NCBI GenBank assembly: GCA_900544535.1
Contig: UQVH01000005.1
Coordinates: forward strand, 62,001-126,000
Source: an uncultured Bacteroidales bacterium
Lineage (GTDB): Bacteria > Bacteroidota > Bacteroidia > Bacteroidales > Muribaculaceae
Length of the DNA: 64,000 bases
Direction: 5' to 3'
Part shown: piece after piece, positions 9,028 through 17,962 of the stretch
Position numbering within the stretch: the stretch's first letter is position 1
Layout: every line of letters starts with the position of its first letter
Translations under genes and position numbers: made by a program
The notes under the pieces: generated by a model
What the model saw: the letters and a program-made list of their open reading frames with translations, nothing else
The model's database searches: none
What the model was told of the DNA's origin: nothing

Positions 9028-12000
9028 ATGAAGAGATATAACCTCATCAACAACTCGCTCGGCTGGCTCTGCTTCGTAATCGCAGCGGTGACCTACCTGC
9101 TCACCATTGAGCCGACGGCAAGTTTCTGGGACTGCCCGGAATTCATCTCGCAAGGCTACAAACTCGAAGTCGGCCACCCGCCGGGCAACCCTATCTTCAT
9201 GCTGGCCGCCCGCTTTTTCGTCAACTTCGCATTCGGCGACGTCAGCAAGGTGGCCATCATGGTCAACTCAATGTCGGCGCTGCTGTCGGCCGGCACCATA
9301 CTGCTGCTCTTCTGGACCATCACCCATCTGGTCAGGAGGCTGACAGTGAAAGACGACGCCACGGAGCTAAGCCTCGTACAGATGCTCATGATCTTCGGTT
9401 CAGGCATCTGCGGCGCCCTGGTCTACACCTGGAGCGATACCTTCTGGTTCTCGGCAGTCGAGGGTGAGGTCTACGCCTTCTCCTCGTTCTGTACGGCCCT
9501 GGTGTTCTGGCTGATCCTCAAATGGGAAAACCGCGCCGAAAAGCCCCACAGCGACAAGTATCTGATACTCATCGCCTACGTCATAGGCATCTCGATCGCC
9601 GTCCACCTGCTCAACCTCCTGTGTATCCCGGCGATCGGACTCGTGATTTATTACCGCCTGTGGAAGAACACAACAGCCAAAGGCTCACTGATCACCCTCG
9701 CCTTCTCGGCCATCGTCGTGGGCCTGATCCTCTACGGACTCGTCCCCGGCTTCATCGAGGTATCGCAGTATTTCGAACTCTTCTTCGTCAACGTGATCGG
9801 ATGCAGCTACAATGTCGGTGTGCTCATCTACGCCATCCTCGCCGTGGGCTGCTTCATCTGGGCCATCAGCGAGCTTTACAAGCAGCAGAGCGTCGGCAAG
9901 ATCCGTCTGAGCGTGGCGCTGAGCATCCTCTTCTCCGGCATCCCCTTCATCGGCGACAGCATGCTGATTCCGGTGATCATCATGGGCGGCGTGATCGCCT
10001 ATCTATTCATGGCCAAGAAACTTCCGGTGCGCATCCTGAACTTGGTTGTCATGAGCATCTTCGTGATCTTCATCGGCTACTCGTCATATGCGCTGCTGCT
10101 CATCCGTGCAAGCGCCAATCCGCCGATGAACCAGAACGCCCCGGACAACGTCTTCGCCCTCGCCTCCTATCTCAACCGCGAGCAGTACGGAGAACGTCCG
10201 CTCTTCTACGGACAGACCCACCAGTCGCGCGTGGTCTACGAGGTGAAGGACAACGGCGAAGTTACACCTATGTATAAGGAAGGACGCCCGATCTACGCGA
10301 AAGTCGTCAAGACTTCCGAAGATCAGCCCGACCACTACGAAATCACCGGCTACAAGAAGGACTACGTGATGGCTCCTGAGCTGAACATGCTCTTCCCGCG
10401 CATTTACAGCGGAGCACACGCGGCGGCTTACAGCGACTGGATCGGCGGCCTGCACGGCAAGCCCGTGGAAGCCACGAAATATGTCCGCAACGGCGAGACA
10501 CTCCAGTCGGAAACCCTCGTGAAACCGACGATGGGCGAAAGTCTCCGCTTTTTCCTTGTCTACCAGCTCAACCATATGTACTGGCGATATTTCATGTGGA
10601 ATTTCGCAGGCCGTCAGAACGACATACAGGGCAACGGCGAAGTCAACCACGGAAACTGGATCTCCGGAATCCCCTTCATCGACAATCCGCGCCTCGGCGA
10701 CCAGAGCCTGCTGCCAGACAGCGACGGCAAGGGCAACAAGGGCCACAACGTCTTCTACATGCTGCCGCTTCTCTTAGGCATCATAGGACTCGGCTGGCAG
10801 GCCTTCACATCGAAGCGCGGCATCGAACAGTTCTGGGTGATCTTCTTCCTCTTCTTCATGACAGGTATAGCCATCGTGCTCTACCTGAACCAGACCCCGA
10901 CGCAGCCGCGCGAGCGTGACTATGCCTTCGCCGGATCGTTCTATGCCTTCGCCATCTGGGTAGGTATGGGTGTGGCCGGACTCTGGGCGCTGATCAACGA
11001 GCTTCTGAAGAACAAGAAGACAGCAGAAAAGGGTCCGAAACACAGCCTCGCAGCGGCGATCTTCGCCTGCTTCGTAGGTCTCGCAGTGCCCCTGCAGATG
11101 GTTTCGCAGACCTGGGACGACCATGACCGCTCAGGCCGCTACGTCACCCGCGACTTCGGCATGAACTATCTCGACTCCGTCGACGAAAACGGCATCATAT
11201 TCACCAACGGCGACAATGATACCTTCCCGCTGTGGTATGCACAGGAGGTCGAAGGCCACCGCACCGACGTGAAAGTGGTCAACCTTTCCTACCTAACCAC
11301 CGACTGGTATGCCAACCAGGTGAAACACCCGTCATACGAAGCGGCCGGAATCGAGACCATCGGCAAGCCGGAGGATTACGGCTATGACCGCATGAACTTC
11401 AACTATTTCTCGGCCGAATGCGACACTACTCCGGTCAACATCAACATAGCCCTCAACCAGCTCTACAACAAGAAGTCGAGCGAGAACGCTTGGGGCGCTC
11501 CGATGATGGCTTACAACAACTTCTTCATCCCCGTCGACATCCCCGCAGCCGTCAAGGCCGGACGTATCACCGAACACGAGGCTGAAATGGCCGACACAGC
11601 CATCGAGGCCAACATGGCCAACGACCGCGACGCCATGCGCCACGGCGGTCTGACTCTGAGCCAGGTGCTGTCGCTCGACATGCTGGCTACTTCGGTCAAG
11701 AACGGCTGGAAGAACCCGATCTACTTCGCCTCGACAGTGCCGTCGGACTACTATGTCAGCCTCCAGCCCTACATGCGCTCGACCGGCATGGCCTATGAGG
11801 TCACTCCGGTGCGCAACGAGGAGAACAGCGATTACGACATCTCGGCCGTGAACACCGACAAGGCATACCGCAACATCACCGAGAAATTCCGCTGGGGAGG
11901 TCTCGAAAAGGTTACAGATCCGAGCCAGATCTATCTCGACGAGACTGTGCGCAAGATGGTGACCACCACCCGCTCCTACATTCTCTCTGCGGCCACCGCG

Positions 12001-12486
12001 CTTATCAACGAAGCCGCGATGGCCGAAAGAGCCGACACCGTGGCCACCCTCAACGACGAAGCGCGCCTCGGCCTTCAGAAGTTCAAGGCCGACCGCTATG
12101 CCAAGGCTCTCACACTCGTAAAGCTGATCGAGGAAAAGCTGCCCGAAGCAGCCTCGCCCTATGCGATCCAGGTGCCGCAGAAGATGGCTCAGATCTATGC
12201 CCGCATCGGCATAGCCACCGGCAACAAGGAGGCATCGGCCCGCGCGATCGAGCTGCTTGAGAACGAACTGATGCGCTACGGCAAGAACGTCAAGTATTAC
12301 CAGAGCCTCAATCCCTGGCAGTACGCGACTCTGCCGCAGACCGACAAGTATATCGAGACCTACTATATGGTCAATCTGCTTCAGGATCTCAGCGATGCGG
12401 GAGGCGACGCCGAAAAAATGGTCGACCGCCTGACCGATTTGGGAATCAATTTCGACCGCATAGTGTCGATTCTCCAGCAGCAATGA
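9028..12486 (+). CDS. large DUF2723 membrane protein (GT-C-like)
   Basis: The 1152-residue protein starts with the DUF2723 signature (TIEPTASFWDCPEFI, then VGHPPGNPIF) followed by about a dozen membrane segments. A soluble C-terminal half begins around residue 700 with NGDNDTFPLWYAQEVEG and ends in helical-repeat-like sequence. DUF2723 proteins are common in Bacteroidota and resemble GT-C glycosyltransferases that use lipid-linked sugars. A role in protein O-glycosylation or envelope glycan transfer is therefore possible, but it is inference. The acidic WDCPEF motif after the first helix would suit a GT-C catalytic loop. It sits between trpS and a polysaccharide deacetylase on the same strand. 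Confidence 0.85.
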   Translation: MKRYNLINNSLGWLCFVIAAVTYLLTIEPTASFWDCPEFISQGYKLEVGHPPGNPIFMLAARFFVNFAFGDVSKVAIMVNSMSALLSAGTILLLFWTITHLVRRLTVKDDATELSLVQMLMIFGSGICGALVYTWSDTFWFSAVEGEVYAFSSFCTALVFWLILKWENRAEKPHSDKYLILIAYVIGISIAVHLLNLLCIPAIGLVIYYRLWKNTTAKGSLITLAFSAIVVGLILYGLVPGFIEVSQYFELFFVNVIGCSYNVGVLIYAILAVGCFIWAISELYKQQSVGKIRLSVALSILFSGIPFIGDSMLIPVIIMGGVIAYLFMAKKLPVRILNLVVMSIFVIFIGYSSYALLLIRASANPPMNQNAPDNVFALASYLNREQYGERPLFYGQTHQSRVVYEVKDNGEVTPMYKEGRPIYAKVVKTSEDQPDHYEITGYKKDYVMAPELNMLFPRIYSGAHAAAYSDWIGGLHGKPVEATKYVRNGETLQSETLVKPTMGESLRFFLVYQLNHMYWRYFMWNFAGRQNDIQGNGEVNHGNWISGIPFIDNPRLGDQSLLPDSDGKGNKGHNVFYMLPLLLGIIGLGWQAFTSKRGIEQFWVIFFLFFMTGIAIVLYLNQTPTQPRERDYAFAGSFYAFAIWVGMGVAGLWALINELLKNKKTAEKGPKHSLAAAIFACFVGLAVPLQMVSQTWDDHDRSGRYVTRDFGMNYLDSVDENGIIFTNGDNDTFPLWYAQEVEGHRTDVKVVNLSYLTTDWYANQVKHPSYEAAGIETIGKPEDYGYDRMNFNYFSAECDTTPVNINIALNQLYNKKSSENAWGAPMMAYNNFFIPVDIPAAVKAGRITEHEAEMADTAIEANMANDRDAMRHGGLTLSQVLSLDMLATSVKNGWKNPIYFASTVPSDYYVSLQPYMRSTGMAYEVTPVRNEENSDYDISAVNTDKAYRNITEKFRWGGLEKVTDPSQIYLDETVRKMVTTTRSYILSAATALINEAAMAERADTVATLNDEARLGLQKFKADRYAKALTLVKLIEEKLPEAASPYAIQVPQKMAQIYARIGIATGNKEASARAIELLENELMRYGKNVKYYQSLNPWQYATLPQTDKYIETYYMVNLLQDLSDAGGDAEKMVDRLTDLGINFDRIVSILQQQ

Positions 12487-12543
12487 CGGTCGGTCCGGAA
12501 GCAAACCGAAAGGATCTGAAAGCAAAAGAAAGAGTCTGAAAGC

Positions 12544-13161
12544 ATGTGGATCGAACAACCGCCGTTTTTCTACCGTCTTCTGTTCACGGAGGCCATATGG
12601 CGCATTTTGCAACGCGGAAAGAAGGTCGTCTATCTGACATTTGACGACGGCCCGATTCCCGAAGAGACCCCGTGGGTGCTCGATGTGCTTGACCGCTACG
12701 GAATCAAGGCGACGTTTTTCATGGTCGGTGACAATGTGCGCCGCTATCCCGAACTTTTCGAGGAGGTGAAACGCCGCGGCCACTCCTACGGCAACCACAC
12801 GATGCACCACATGCAGGGGCTGAAAGTGAGTGCGCTCACCTTTTTCCGCGACATAACGGAAGCCGACAGGCTGATAGGCTCGACTCTTTTCAGACCCCCC
12901 CACGGCATCATCTCGCCTTTGCAGACCAACCTGATCAAGCGCCACTACAATATCATCATGTATGACCTTGTGACGCGCGACTATTCCAAGCGTGTGACTG
13001 GCGAGGAGGTGCTTGAAAATGTCAAGCGCTATGCCCGCAACGGGTCCATCATCGTGTTTCACGACTCGAAGAAGGCGCACGTCAACATGCGCTACGCACT
13101 TCCGCGCGCCATCGAGTGGCTCAAAGAGCAGGGCTATGAGTTCCTGCCCCTGCCGATGTGA
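12544..13161 (+). CDS. polysaccharide deacetylase family protein (NodB domain)
   Basis: A 205-residue, single-domain CE4-type deacetylase. Visible motifs are TFDDGP (metal-binding and catalytic Asp), the HTMHH metal-binding pair and FRPPHG. Family members remove N-acetyl groups from peptidoglycan or other amino-sugar polymers using a divalent metal. No clear signal peptide is present; the first 20 residues are only mildly hydrophobic (PPFFYRLLFTEAIW), so the protein may act in the cytoplasm or be membrane-associated. It lies 57 bp after the DUF2723 gene, which supports a shared envelope-glycan role. Confidence 0.88.
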   Translation: MWIEQPPFFYRLLFTEAIWRILQRGKKVVYLTFDDGPIPEETPWVLDVLDRYGIKATFFMVGDNVRRYPELFEEVKRRGHSYGNHTMHHMQGLKVSALTFFRDITEADRLIGSTLFRPPHGIISPLQTNLIKRHYNIIMYDLVTRDYSKRVTGEEVLENVKRYARNGSIIVFHDSKKAHVNMRYALPRAIEWLKEQGYEFLPLPM

Positions 13162-13204
13162 TGAGCCGACCAAGACTGGACATGAGGATAAACCGTGACT
13201 GACC

Positions 13205-14170
13205 ATGAGGGCGGCTGAGATTAAAGAGCTTCTTACCGGTGCCGGTGTCTACCGTTCGGCTATCGCGGAGATTTCGCCCGTCGATGCCGCCGCGGTCGAG
13301 GCTTACCGTGCCTGGATCGCATCCGGGATGCACGGCTCGATGGCTTATCTTGAAAAATATGACGATCTGCGTTCCGATCCCCGTCTGCTACTTGAGGGGG
13401 CTCGGAGCGTTATTTCTTGTGCTTTCAATTATTTTTGGCCTGGGAATGGTGGGGACGGAGAGCTGCTGTGGGCGGAGTATGCTTTGGGGGATGATTACCA
13501 CGATGTTGTCAGGGCGAGACTTTCGACTGTTGCGCAGACGATCACGGAACGGACGGGGGCAGAGTGCCGCGTATGTGTCGACACGGCGCCGCTGCGCGAA
13601 CGCTACTGGGCGGTGAAGTCGGGCCTGGGATTCATCGGGCTTAACAATCAGCTGATCATTCCGGGGGCCGGATCGCGCTTTTTCTTAGGGGAGATCCTGA
13701 CAACTCTCGATCTTGAGCCGGACCGACAGTCGGGACCGGTGTCGTGCGAGGGGTGCGGCAAATGTGTCGCGGCTTGTCCGGGAAAGGCTCTGAGAGCTGA
13801 CGGAGATGGCCGGGTGCGCCTCGATGCGCGCAGATGTCTTTCTTATCTGACGATAGAGCTGCGCGGCGAGTTGCCGGCTGACGCGCATCTGGGAAGGCAT
13901 ATCTACGGCTGCGACGAGTGTCAGCGTGTGTGCCCGCACAACCGTCTGTCGCCTCTGTCAGAGATCGAGGAGTTCAGACCGCGCAAGGAGATTTTAGAAC
14001 TGAGCGCACAGCGGATTGCGGAGATGAGCCAGGAGGAGTTTTCGGCTATCTTCCGCCGGTCGGCGATAAAGCGGGCGAAACTTGCGGGATTGCAGCGAAA
14101 TGCACTGAGAATTATCGAAGAGGCTACTGAGCGTCGTCGGTCTCGCGAAGACGGTGGCCGGGAGGGGTGA
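13205..14170 (+). CDS. queG: epoxyqueuosine reductase
   Basis: A 321-residue enzyme that reduces epoxyqueuosine to queuosine in tRNA, the last step of queuosine synthesis; it uses cobalamin and two [4Fe-4S] clusters. The ferredoxin-like region shows Cys181, Cys184, Cys187 and Cys191 (CEGCGKCVAACPG), then Cys236, Cys239 and Cys243 (CDECQRVCPHN). VDTAPLRERYWAVKSGLGF is the family's cobalamin-site region. The B12 dependence fits the adenosyltransferase found earlier. Its 3' end overlaps the convergent TatD-family gene by 47 bp. Confidence 0.95.
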   Translation: MRAAEIKELLTGAGVYRSAIAEISPVDAAAVEAYRAWIASGMHGSMAYLEKYDDLRSDPRLLLEGARSVISCAFNYFWPGNGGDGELLWAEYALGDDYHDVVRARLSTVAQTITERTGAECRVCVDTAPLRERYWAVKSGLGFIGLNNQLIIPGAGSRFFLGEILTTLDLEPDRQSGPVSCEGCGKCVAACPGKALRADGDGRVRLDARRCLSYLTIELRGELPADAHLGRHIYGCDECQRVCPHNRLSPLSEIEEFRPRKEILELSAQRIAEMSQEEFSAIFRRSAIKRAKLAGLQRNALRIIEEATERRRSREDGGREG

Positions 14171-14738
14171 GCGCGAAGGATTCGGGGTTGTATTTCAAGC
14201 CATAGGAAAGATGGAAGCCGTGGGCAAGAAGTTCACGGGCAAGCTGCGGTTTGCCTCTGAAGCCGTGGATGATCCAGGGTTGCGAGGGGCGCCACTGCCG
14301 CCGCAGGGATATTATTTCGGGGAAGGCTCTGACGATGTGGAGCAGAAGTGGTTTGCCGAGGCGTTCGCTCAGCTCGAAGTGAAAGTGGAGGAGGCGCGTC
14401 TGGCCACGGAGGATTTCGGCGCGGGTGGGTTGCGGGTGGGTTGCGGCACAGGATTGTTGCCGATGAACTTGTACGAGCGGATCGAGGCCGCATTCGCCGA
14501 TGGCACGGACCTGCGGTTCGGCGGCAAGTGCCCGCAGGAGGCGCAGGGCGCGGGGAGTGACGCGCCGATAGTTCCAAGGATGGATGCCGACGGAGTAGAG
14601 AAAGCCGGGACGAAGTGCGGCTCCGGTGGCCTGACGGGCGGTCAGATCGACGGGATCGAGGTCTATGAGGGCGTTGCGGCGCTCGCTGTGGGTGTGGGCG
14701 TCAAAGGTGATGGCTGATTCGAAGGGGGGAGTTTTCAT
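14124..14738 (-). CDS. TatD-family metal-dependent hydrolase
   Basis: A compact 204-residue TatD-type protein. It has the metal-binding FDAHTHSE motif (His15 and His17), [27 protein letters not shown] and IIHGFRGKP. TatD enzymes are Mg-dependent DNases or related hydrolases; Bacteroidota carry this short version. I start at the ATG 14736-14738, which overlaps the yidD stop as ATGA and suggests translational coupling; a longer upstream frame merely runs antisense-like through yidD. Its last 47 bp overlap the 3' end of queG on the other strand. Confidence 0.85.
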   Translation of the reverse strand: MKTPPFESAITFDAHTHSERRNALIDLDPVDLTARQATGAALRPGFLYSVGIHPWNYRRVTPRALRLLRALAAEPQVRAIGECGLDPLVQVHRQQSCAATHPQPTRAEILRGQTRLLHFHFELSERLGKPLLLHIVRAFPEIISLRRQWRPSQPWIIHGFRGKPQLARELLAHGFHLSYGLKYNPESFALTPPGHRLRETDDAQ

Positions 14739-14947
14739 GGTACGGGGTCGTAGCCTGATCCGCCCCAGGGATGGCAACGGCAGATGCGCCGGATGGCGAG
14801 CCAGGTGCCTCGCAACGGCCCGTGTTTCATGATGGCTTCTACCGCATACTGGCTGCATGTGGGGGTGTAGCGGCAGGCGGCCGGAAACATCGGGGAGATG
14901 CACAGCTGATAAAAACGGATCGGGAGGATGAGGATGCGGCGCAACAT
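14735..14947 (-). CDS. yidD: membrane protein insertion efficiency factor
   Basis: A 70-residue YidD/Haemolytic domain protein. The signature [19 protein letters not shown], then [11 protein letters not shown] and [13 protein letters not shown], is nearly diagnostic. YidD assists YidC/Sec insertion of inner-membrane proteins. It follows rnpA on the same strand, as in many bacteria, but 282 bp of palindromic repeats separate them. The stop overlaps the TatD-family start. Confidence 0.96.
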   Translation of the reverse strand: MLRRILILPIRFYQLCISPMFPAACRYTPTCSQYAVEAIMKHGPLRGTWLAIRRICRCHPWGGSGYDPVP

Positions 14948-14966
14948 CGGGGTTAGGGGCTATTGC

Positions 14967-15208
14967 AGGAGCTAAAGCTCCTGGGCTGGGACAAAAATTT
15001 TTCCGGGGGAGGGTGGACGGATGGATGGGTGGTTTGTTTCGCACCTACGGCGCTTTTTTCGTTTTTGTGATCTTTTAACCACAGCTGCGAACCGCTACGC
15101 GGCTCTTGCAGTGGTCTGGATTCTTCCGGCCGCTACGCGGCCCGGACGGATGCGCACGGAGTGGGATGAGAGCGTGAGAGCGGAGGACGCTTTGAAAAGC
15201 GTCCCTAC
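14967..15208. repeat. palindromic elements between yidD and rnpA
   Basis: This gap holds AGGAGCTAAAGCTCCT at 14967-14982, GGCCGCTACGCGGCC at 15129-15143 with a related CCGCTACGCGG upstream, and GGACGCTTTGAAAAGCGTCC followed by CTAC at 15185-15208. The last one is the same element found twice at 7608-7694. No gene was found here. The elements interrupt an otherwise compact rnpA-yidD-TatD cluster. Confidence 0.7.
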
Positions 15209-15229
15209 TGAGACGGAGGGAACATGGAT

Positions 15230-15664
15230 TCACTCGGAGGACGCGGGAGCCTGGACTGTGCCTTGGGGCACGGCAGCGGCAGAGGTCAGGGCGGCGGAGA
15301 TGCGGGTGAGGATGCGGATGACGGATTTCTCGACGGCGGCGTAGGTCTGGAGGTCGGCGGCTACGTAGACAAATGCGATGTCCAGCGGGAGGTCGCGGGG
15401 GATAAAGTGACGGTTGAGACGATAGGCTTCGCGGATGCGGCGCCGCATATGGACGCGGTCTACGGCATGGCGCAGTTTTTTCTTCGGTACGGCGATCAAG
15501 AACTGCGGACAGGAGGAGGTGCGGCGCGAGGTATTGACGCGCCAGACGGCCCTGAGAGGATAGGCCATAACAGACGATGCAGCGGGATTGCCGCGGTCAA
15601 AGAGCTGACCGATTGCAATCTCGCTGCGAAGTTTTTCAATCTTATATAGCCTGTGGCCAAGCAT
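15230..15664 (-). CDS. rnpA: ribonuclease P protein component
   Basis: A 144-residue basic protein that assists the RNase P RNA in trimming tRNA 5' ends. The family core is visible: FLIAVPKKKLRHAVDRVHMRR and then RIREAYRLNRH, equivalent to the RNR-type RNA-binding motif, with the FVYV strand downstream. The last 20 or so residues (VPQGTVQAPASSE) are an unstructured tail not usual for the family. It starts 16 bp after hemD, within the same operon. Confidence 0.94.
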   Translation of the reverse strand: MLGHRLYKIEKLRSEIAIGQLFDRGNPAASSVMAYPLRAVWRVNTSRRTSSCPQFLIAVPKKKLRHAVDRVHMRRRIREAYRLNRHFIPRDLPLDIAFVYVAADLQTYAAVEKSVIRILTRISAALTSAAAVPQGTVQAPASSE

Positions 15665-15680
15665 AAGTTATGGTCTGGAG

Positions 15681-16430
15681 TTATCCGTTGTTGGCGTCTT
15701 CCTTGAGGAAGTTATCGAGGGCGGCGGTCATCGAAGGAGCTTTCACAGAGGGAGCTTCGAGGTCGAGGCGGAGACCGGCGTCACGGACAGCCTGGGCAGT
15801 GGTGCCGCCGAAACAGCCGATACGGATATCTTTCTGCTCGAATTCGGGGAAGTTCTTCAGGAGTGAGTTGATACCTGAAGGGCTGAAGAAGAGGAGCATG
15901 TCGTAGTCAAACTTTTCGTCGGGAGCGAAATCGTTGGACACGGTGCGGTACATGATGGCTTTCGTGTAGTTGATGCCGTTTGTGTCGAGGATGCCCGTAT
16001 CTTCCTTGTGTACATCCGAAACGATGTATAGGAAACGCTCTTTCTTGTGCTTGATCAGGAAAGGCATGAGACCGTCGAGCTTGCCTGTCTCACCATGGAA
16101 AATCTTGCGCTTGCGGTAGACGATATATTTCTGGAGATATAGAGCGATCGACTCTGTTGTGCAGAAATATTTCATAGTGTCAGGAATGGAAACTCTCATT
16201 TCCTCGCAGAGGCGGAAGAAATGATCAATTGCGGTGCGGGCTGTAAAGATGATGGCCGTAAATTCGGAAATGGCTATCTTGGACTGACGGAATTCCTTCG
16301 CAGTAAGCCCTTCCACTTTGATAAACGGACGGAAAACAATCTCTACGCCATACTTTTCAGCAATGTCATAGTACGGAGATTTGTCAGAAGCAGGCTTCGG
16401 CTGGGAAACTAATACTTTTTTTACTTTCAC
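15681..16430 (-). CDS. hemD: uroporphyrinogen-III synthase
   Basis: A 249-residue HemD-family protein, which closes and inverts ring D of hydroxymethylbilane to give uroporphyrinogen III in haem and corrinoid synthesis. VLVSQPKPASDKSPYYDIAEKYG at the start, the IIFTARTAIDHF helix, VYRTVSNDF-like strand (IMYRTVSND) and FFSPSGINSL are typical. The family has weak sequence conservation, so these positions and the usual Bacteroidota neighbours (DUF4271 upstream, rnpA downstream) are the main support. Confidence 0.9.
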   Translation of the reverse strand: MKVKKVLVSQPKPASDKSPYYDIAEKYGVEIVFRPFIKVEGLTAKEFRQSKIAISEFTAIIFTARTAIDHFFRLCEEMRVSIPDTMKYFCTTESIALYLQKYIVYRKRKIFHGETGKLDGLMPFLIKHKKERFLYIVSDVHKEDTGILDTNGINYTKAIMYRTVSNDFAPDEKFDYDMLLFFSPSGINSLLKNFPEFEQKDIRIGCFGGTTAQAVRDAGLRLDLEAPSVKAPSMTAALDNFLKEDANNG

Positions 16431-16526
16431 GTCGGATTAGTGCTTGATTAACGTAGGTTAGAACTGCATCGAGTTGTGCGACTCGCAGATAAATATGTGA
16501 TGACCGGAAACCTAAAATCAACGACT

Positions 16527-17339
16527 TCAGGCATCCAATTGGCTGAAACGACCGATGCAGCGGAAAATCAGGACCACCGGCACGATTTCGAGCGTGCAAA
16601 GATACAAAATAAAATAAAGCAACGAGCCAAAATTGTCGTAAAAAAGCCTAAAGCCCTTGAAAATAAATATCAAACGGGCTGTAAGATAGCAGACGACGCC
16701 GATGGCAGCTACCACTCCGGCGGCGCCGGGGTTGAAGAGTACAATAAGGGCCGGTACGGTAAGCAGGATGCCGAGCAGAGCCTGAGAGGCGTTGAAACCT
16801 TTGAGCCACTGACGGGCCGAAAGTTTGTCGGTAAAGACGTAGCCGACAATGCGGTAGGCGCAGAGTTGCCACACGTAGTAGAAGACGGCGAGCGCGAAGA
16901 GCGCGGCGATTTCGGGGAAAGTGGCGAGGGGTGTCGAGAGGCCCCCGGCAGTGATGGCGGCGTTGATGATGATGCCCTCGCAGAGGCATGTCAGGAGCAC
17001 GATGGAGATCTGGATTCCGGTCTCGCTGAAAGTGCGGACAACGAAAGTGTTGTCGGTGCGGCGCACGGACCACAGGTCATAAGAGAAATTCTTGATATAT
17101 GTAGAACAGTGGCGCAGATTGAAGGCCAGCAGGAGGAAGACCGCTATCAGCAGGCAAAGCACCCCGGAATCGTAGCCAGGCAGCACATTACGCTCTGCGG
17201 GCCGCTTGCCGAGGGTGTAGGGCACGGTGCCGGTGGTCATCGAGGCTTTTTCAGCCGCCGAGACCGGGGCCTGCCATTCGCGGCACAGCTTCGGGGCAAA
17301 GGGCACCACAGAGTCCTGACTGAAAGCGAGGGGGTTCAT
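16527..17339 (-). CDS. DUF4271 membrane protein
   Basis: A 270-residue protein with several hydrophobic helices (for example GVLCLLIAVFLLLAF, IALLFALAVFYYVW, LLGILLTVPALIVLF, LLYFILYLCTLEIVPVVL). Its position directly upstream of hemD and rnpA is the usual setting of DUF4271 in Bacteroidota. Its role is unknown. Its start overlaps the stop of the LOG-family gene by 4 bp (ATGA), so the two are translationally coupled. Confidence 0.8.
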   Translation of the reverse strand: MNPLAFSQDSVVPFAPKLCREWQAPVSAAEKASMTTGTVPYTLGKRPAERNVLPGYDSGVLCLLIAVFLLLAFNLRHCSTYIKNFSYDLWSVRRTDNTFVVRTFSETGIQISIVLLTCLCEGIIINAAITAGGLSTPLATFPEIAALFALAVFYYVWQLCAYRIVGYVFTDKLSARQWLKGFNASQALLGILLTVPALIVLFNPGAAGVVAAIGVVCYLTARLIFIFKGFRLFYDNFGSLLYFILYLCTLEIVPVVLIFRCIGRFSQLDA

Positions 17340-17905
17340 TCGACGGAGGCTATATGGTTTCTGACGATCGCCAGAGCCTCTTCGGGACCGGCGGCCACAC
17401 GGGCGGGAATCAGGCCGTCGCGCATGAAATTCAGTTCGGCCATGCGGCGGAACATGTCGAGCAGGGGATCATAGTAGCCGTCGGTGTTGACAATAACGAC
17501 CGGGCCGGTGAAGAGACCGAGCTGATGCCAGGTCATGATCTCGGCAAGTTCGTCGAGGGTGCCGATGCCTCCGGGGAGGGCTATGGCGGCGCACGACATG
17601 GAGGCCATGGTCATCTTGCGCGAGTGCATCGAATCGGTGACGATGCAGCGCGAGAGCCGGGGATGGTTCCAGCGCTTGTGCATCATGAATTCCGGAAGAA
17701 CGCCGACGGCCTCGCCTCCGGCATCGACGGCGCCCTCTATGGCTGCGGCCATCATGCCCCCGGCCCCGCCGCCGCAGACGAGCGACAGGCCGGAAGCGGC
17801 TATGAGCGAGCCGGTAGTGCGGGCCACCTCCATGTATTTCGGATCAATCGTTGATGAAGAGGCGCAGTAGACCACTACGCCGTTGCATTCGGACTTGGAA
17901 TTCAT
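17336..17905 (-). CDS. LOG-family (TIGR00730) nucleoside monophosphate phosphoribohydrolase
   Basis: A 189-residue Rossmann-fold protein. The family motifs are CGGGAGGMM, MHSRKM (residues 93-98) and PGGIGTLDE (111-119). Relatives cleave the ribose 5-phosphate from purine nucleotides, including cytokinin precursors; the bacterial substrate is often unknown. I place the start at 17903-17905 rather than the in-frame ATG at 17939-17941. That upstream ATG lies inside a strong promoter whose start site falls on or next to the chosen ATG. It heads the operon LOG-DUF4271-hemD-rnpA. Confidence 0.9.
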   Translation of the reverse strand: MNSKSECNGVVVYCASSSTIDPKYMEVARTTGSLIAASGLSLVCGGGAGGMMAAAIEGAVDAGGEAVGVLPEFMMHKRWNHPRLSRCIVTDSMHSRKMTMASMSCAAIALPGGIGTLDELAEIMTWHQLGLFTGPVVIVNTDGYYDPLLDMFRRMAELNFMRDGLIPARVAAGPEEALAIVRNHIASVE

Positions 17906-17910
17906 GGGTG

Positions 17911-17942
17911 CAAAATTAGCAAGTTTCTTCAAGAGAAACAAA
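17911..17942 (-). promoter_or_regulatory. consensus promoter of the LOG-hemD-rnpA operon
   Basis: On the minus strand TTTG (17939-17942) and TAATTTTG (17911-17918) are separated by 20 bp, a perfect Bacteroidota promoter. The predicted start site (4-7 bp after the -7 box) is at about 17904-17907, which coincides with the ATG at 17905. The mRNA may therefore be leaderless. Confidence 0.75.
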
Positions 17943-17962
17943 TCGGATCAAAACTTGCGCCC

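Noticed and set aside
11332..13206. 624-codon minus-strand frame opposite the DUF2723 gene
   Set aside because: It is antisense to a clearly real gene and to the deacetylase; GC-rich coding DNA commonly leaves such frames open.
14738..15044. N-terminal extension of the TatD-family protein
   Set aside because: The added residues are yidD read in another frame (Pro/His/Arg-rich), and the ATGA overlap marks the true start.
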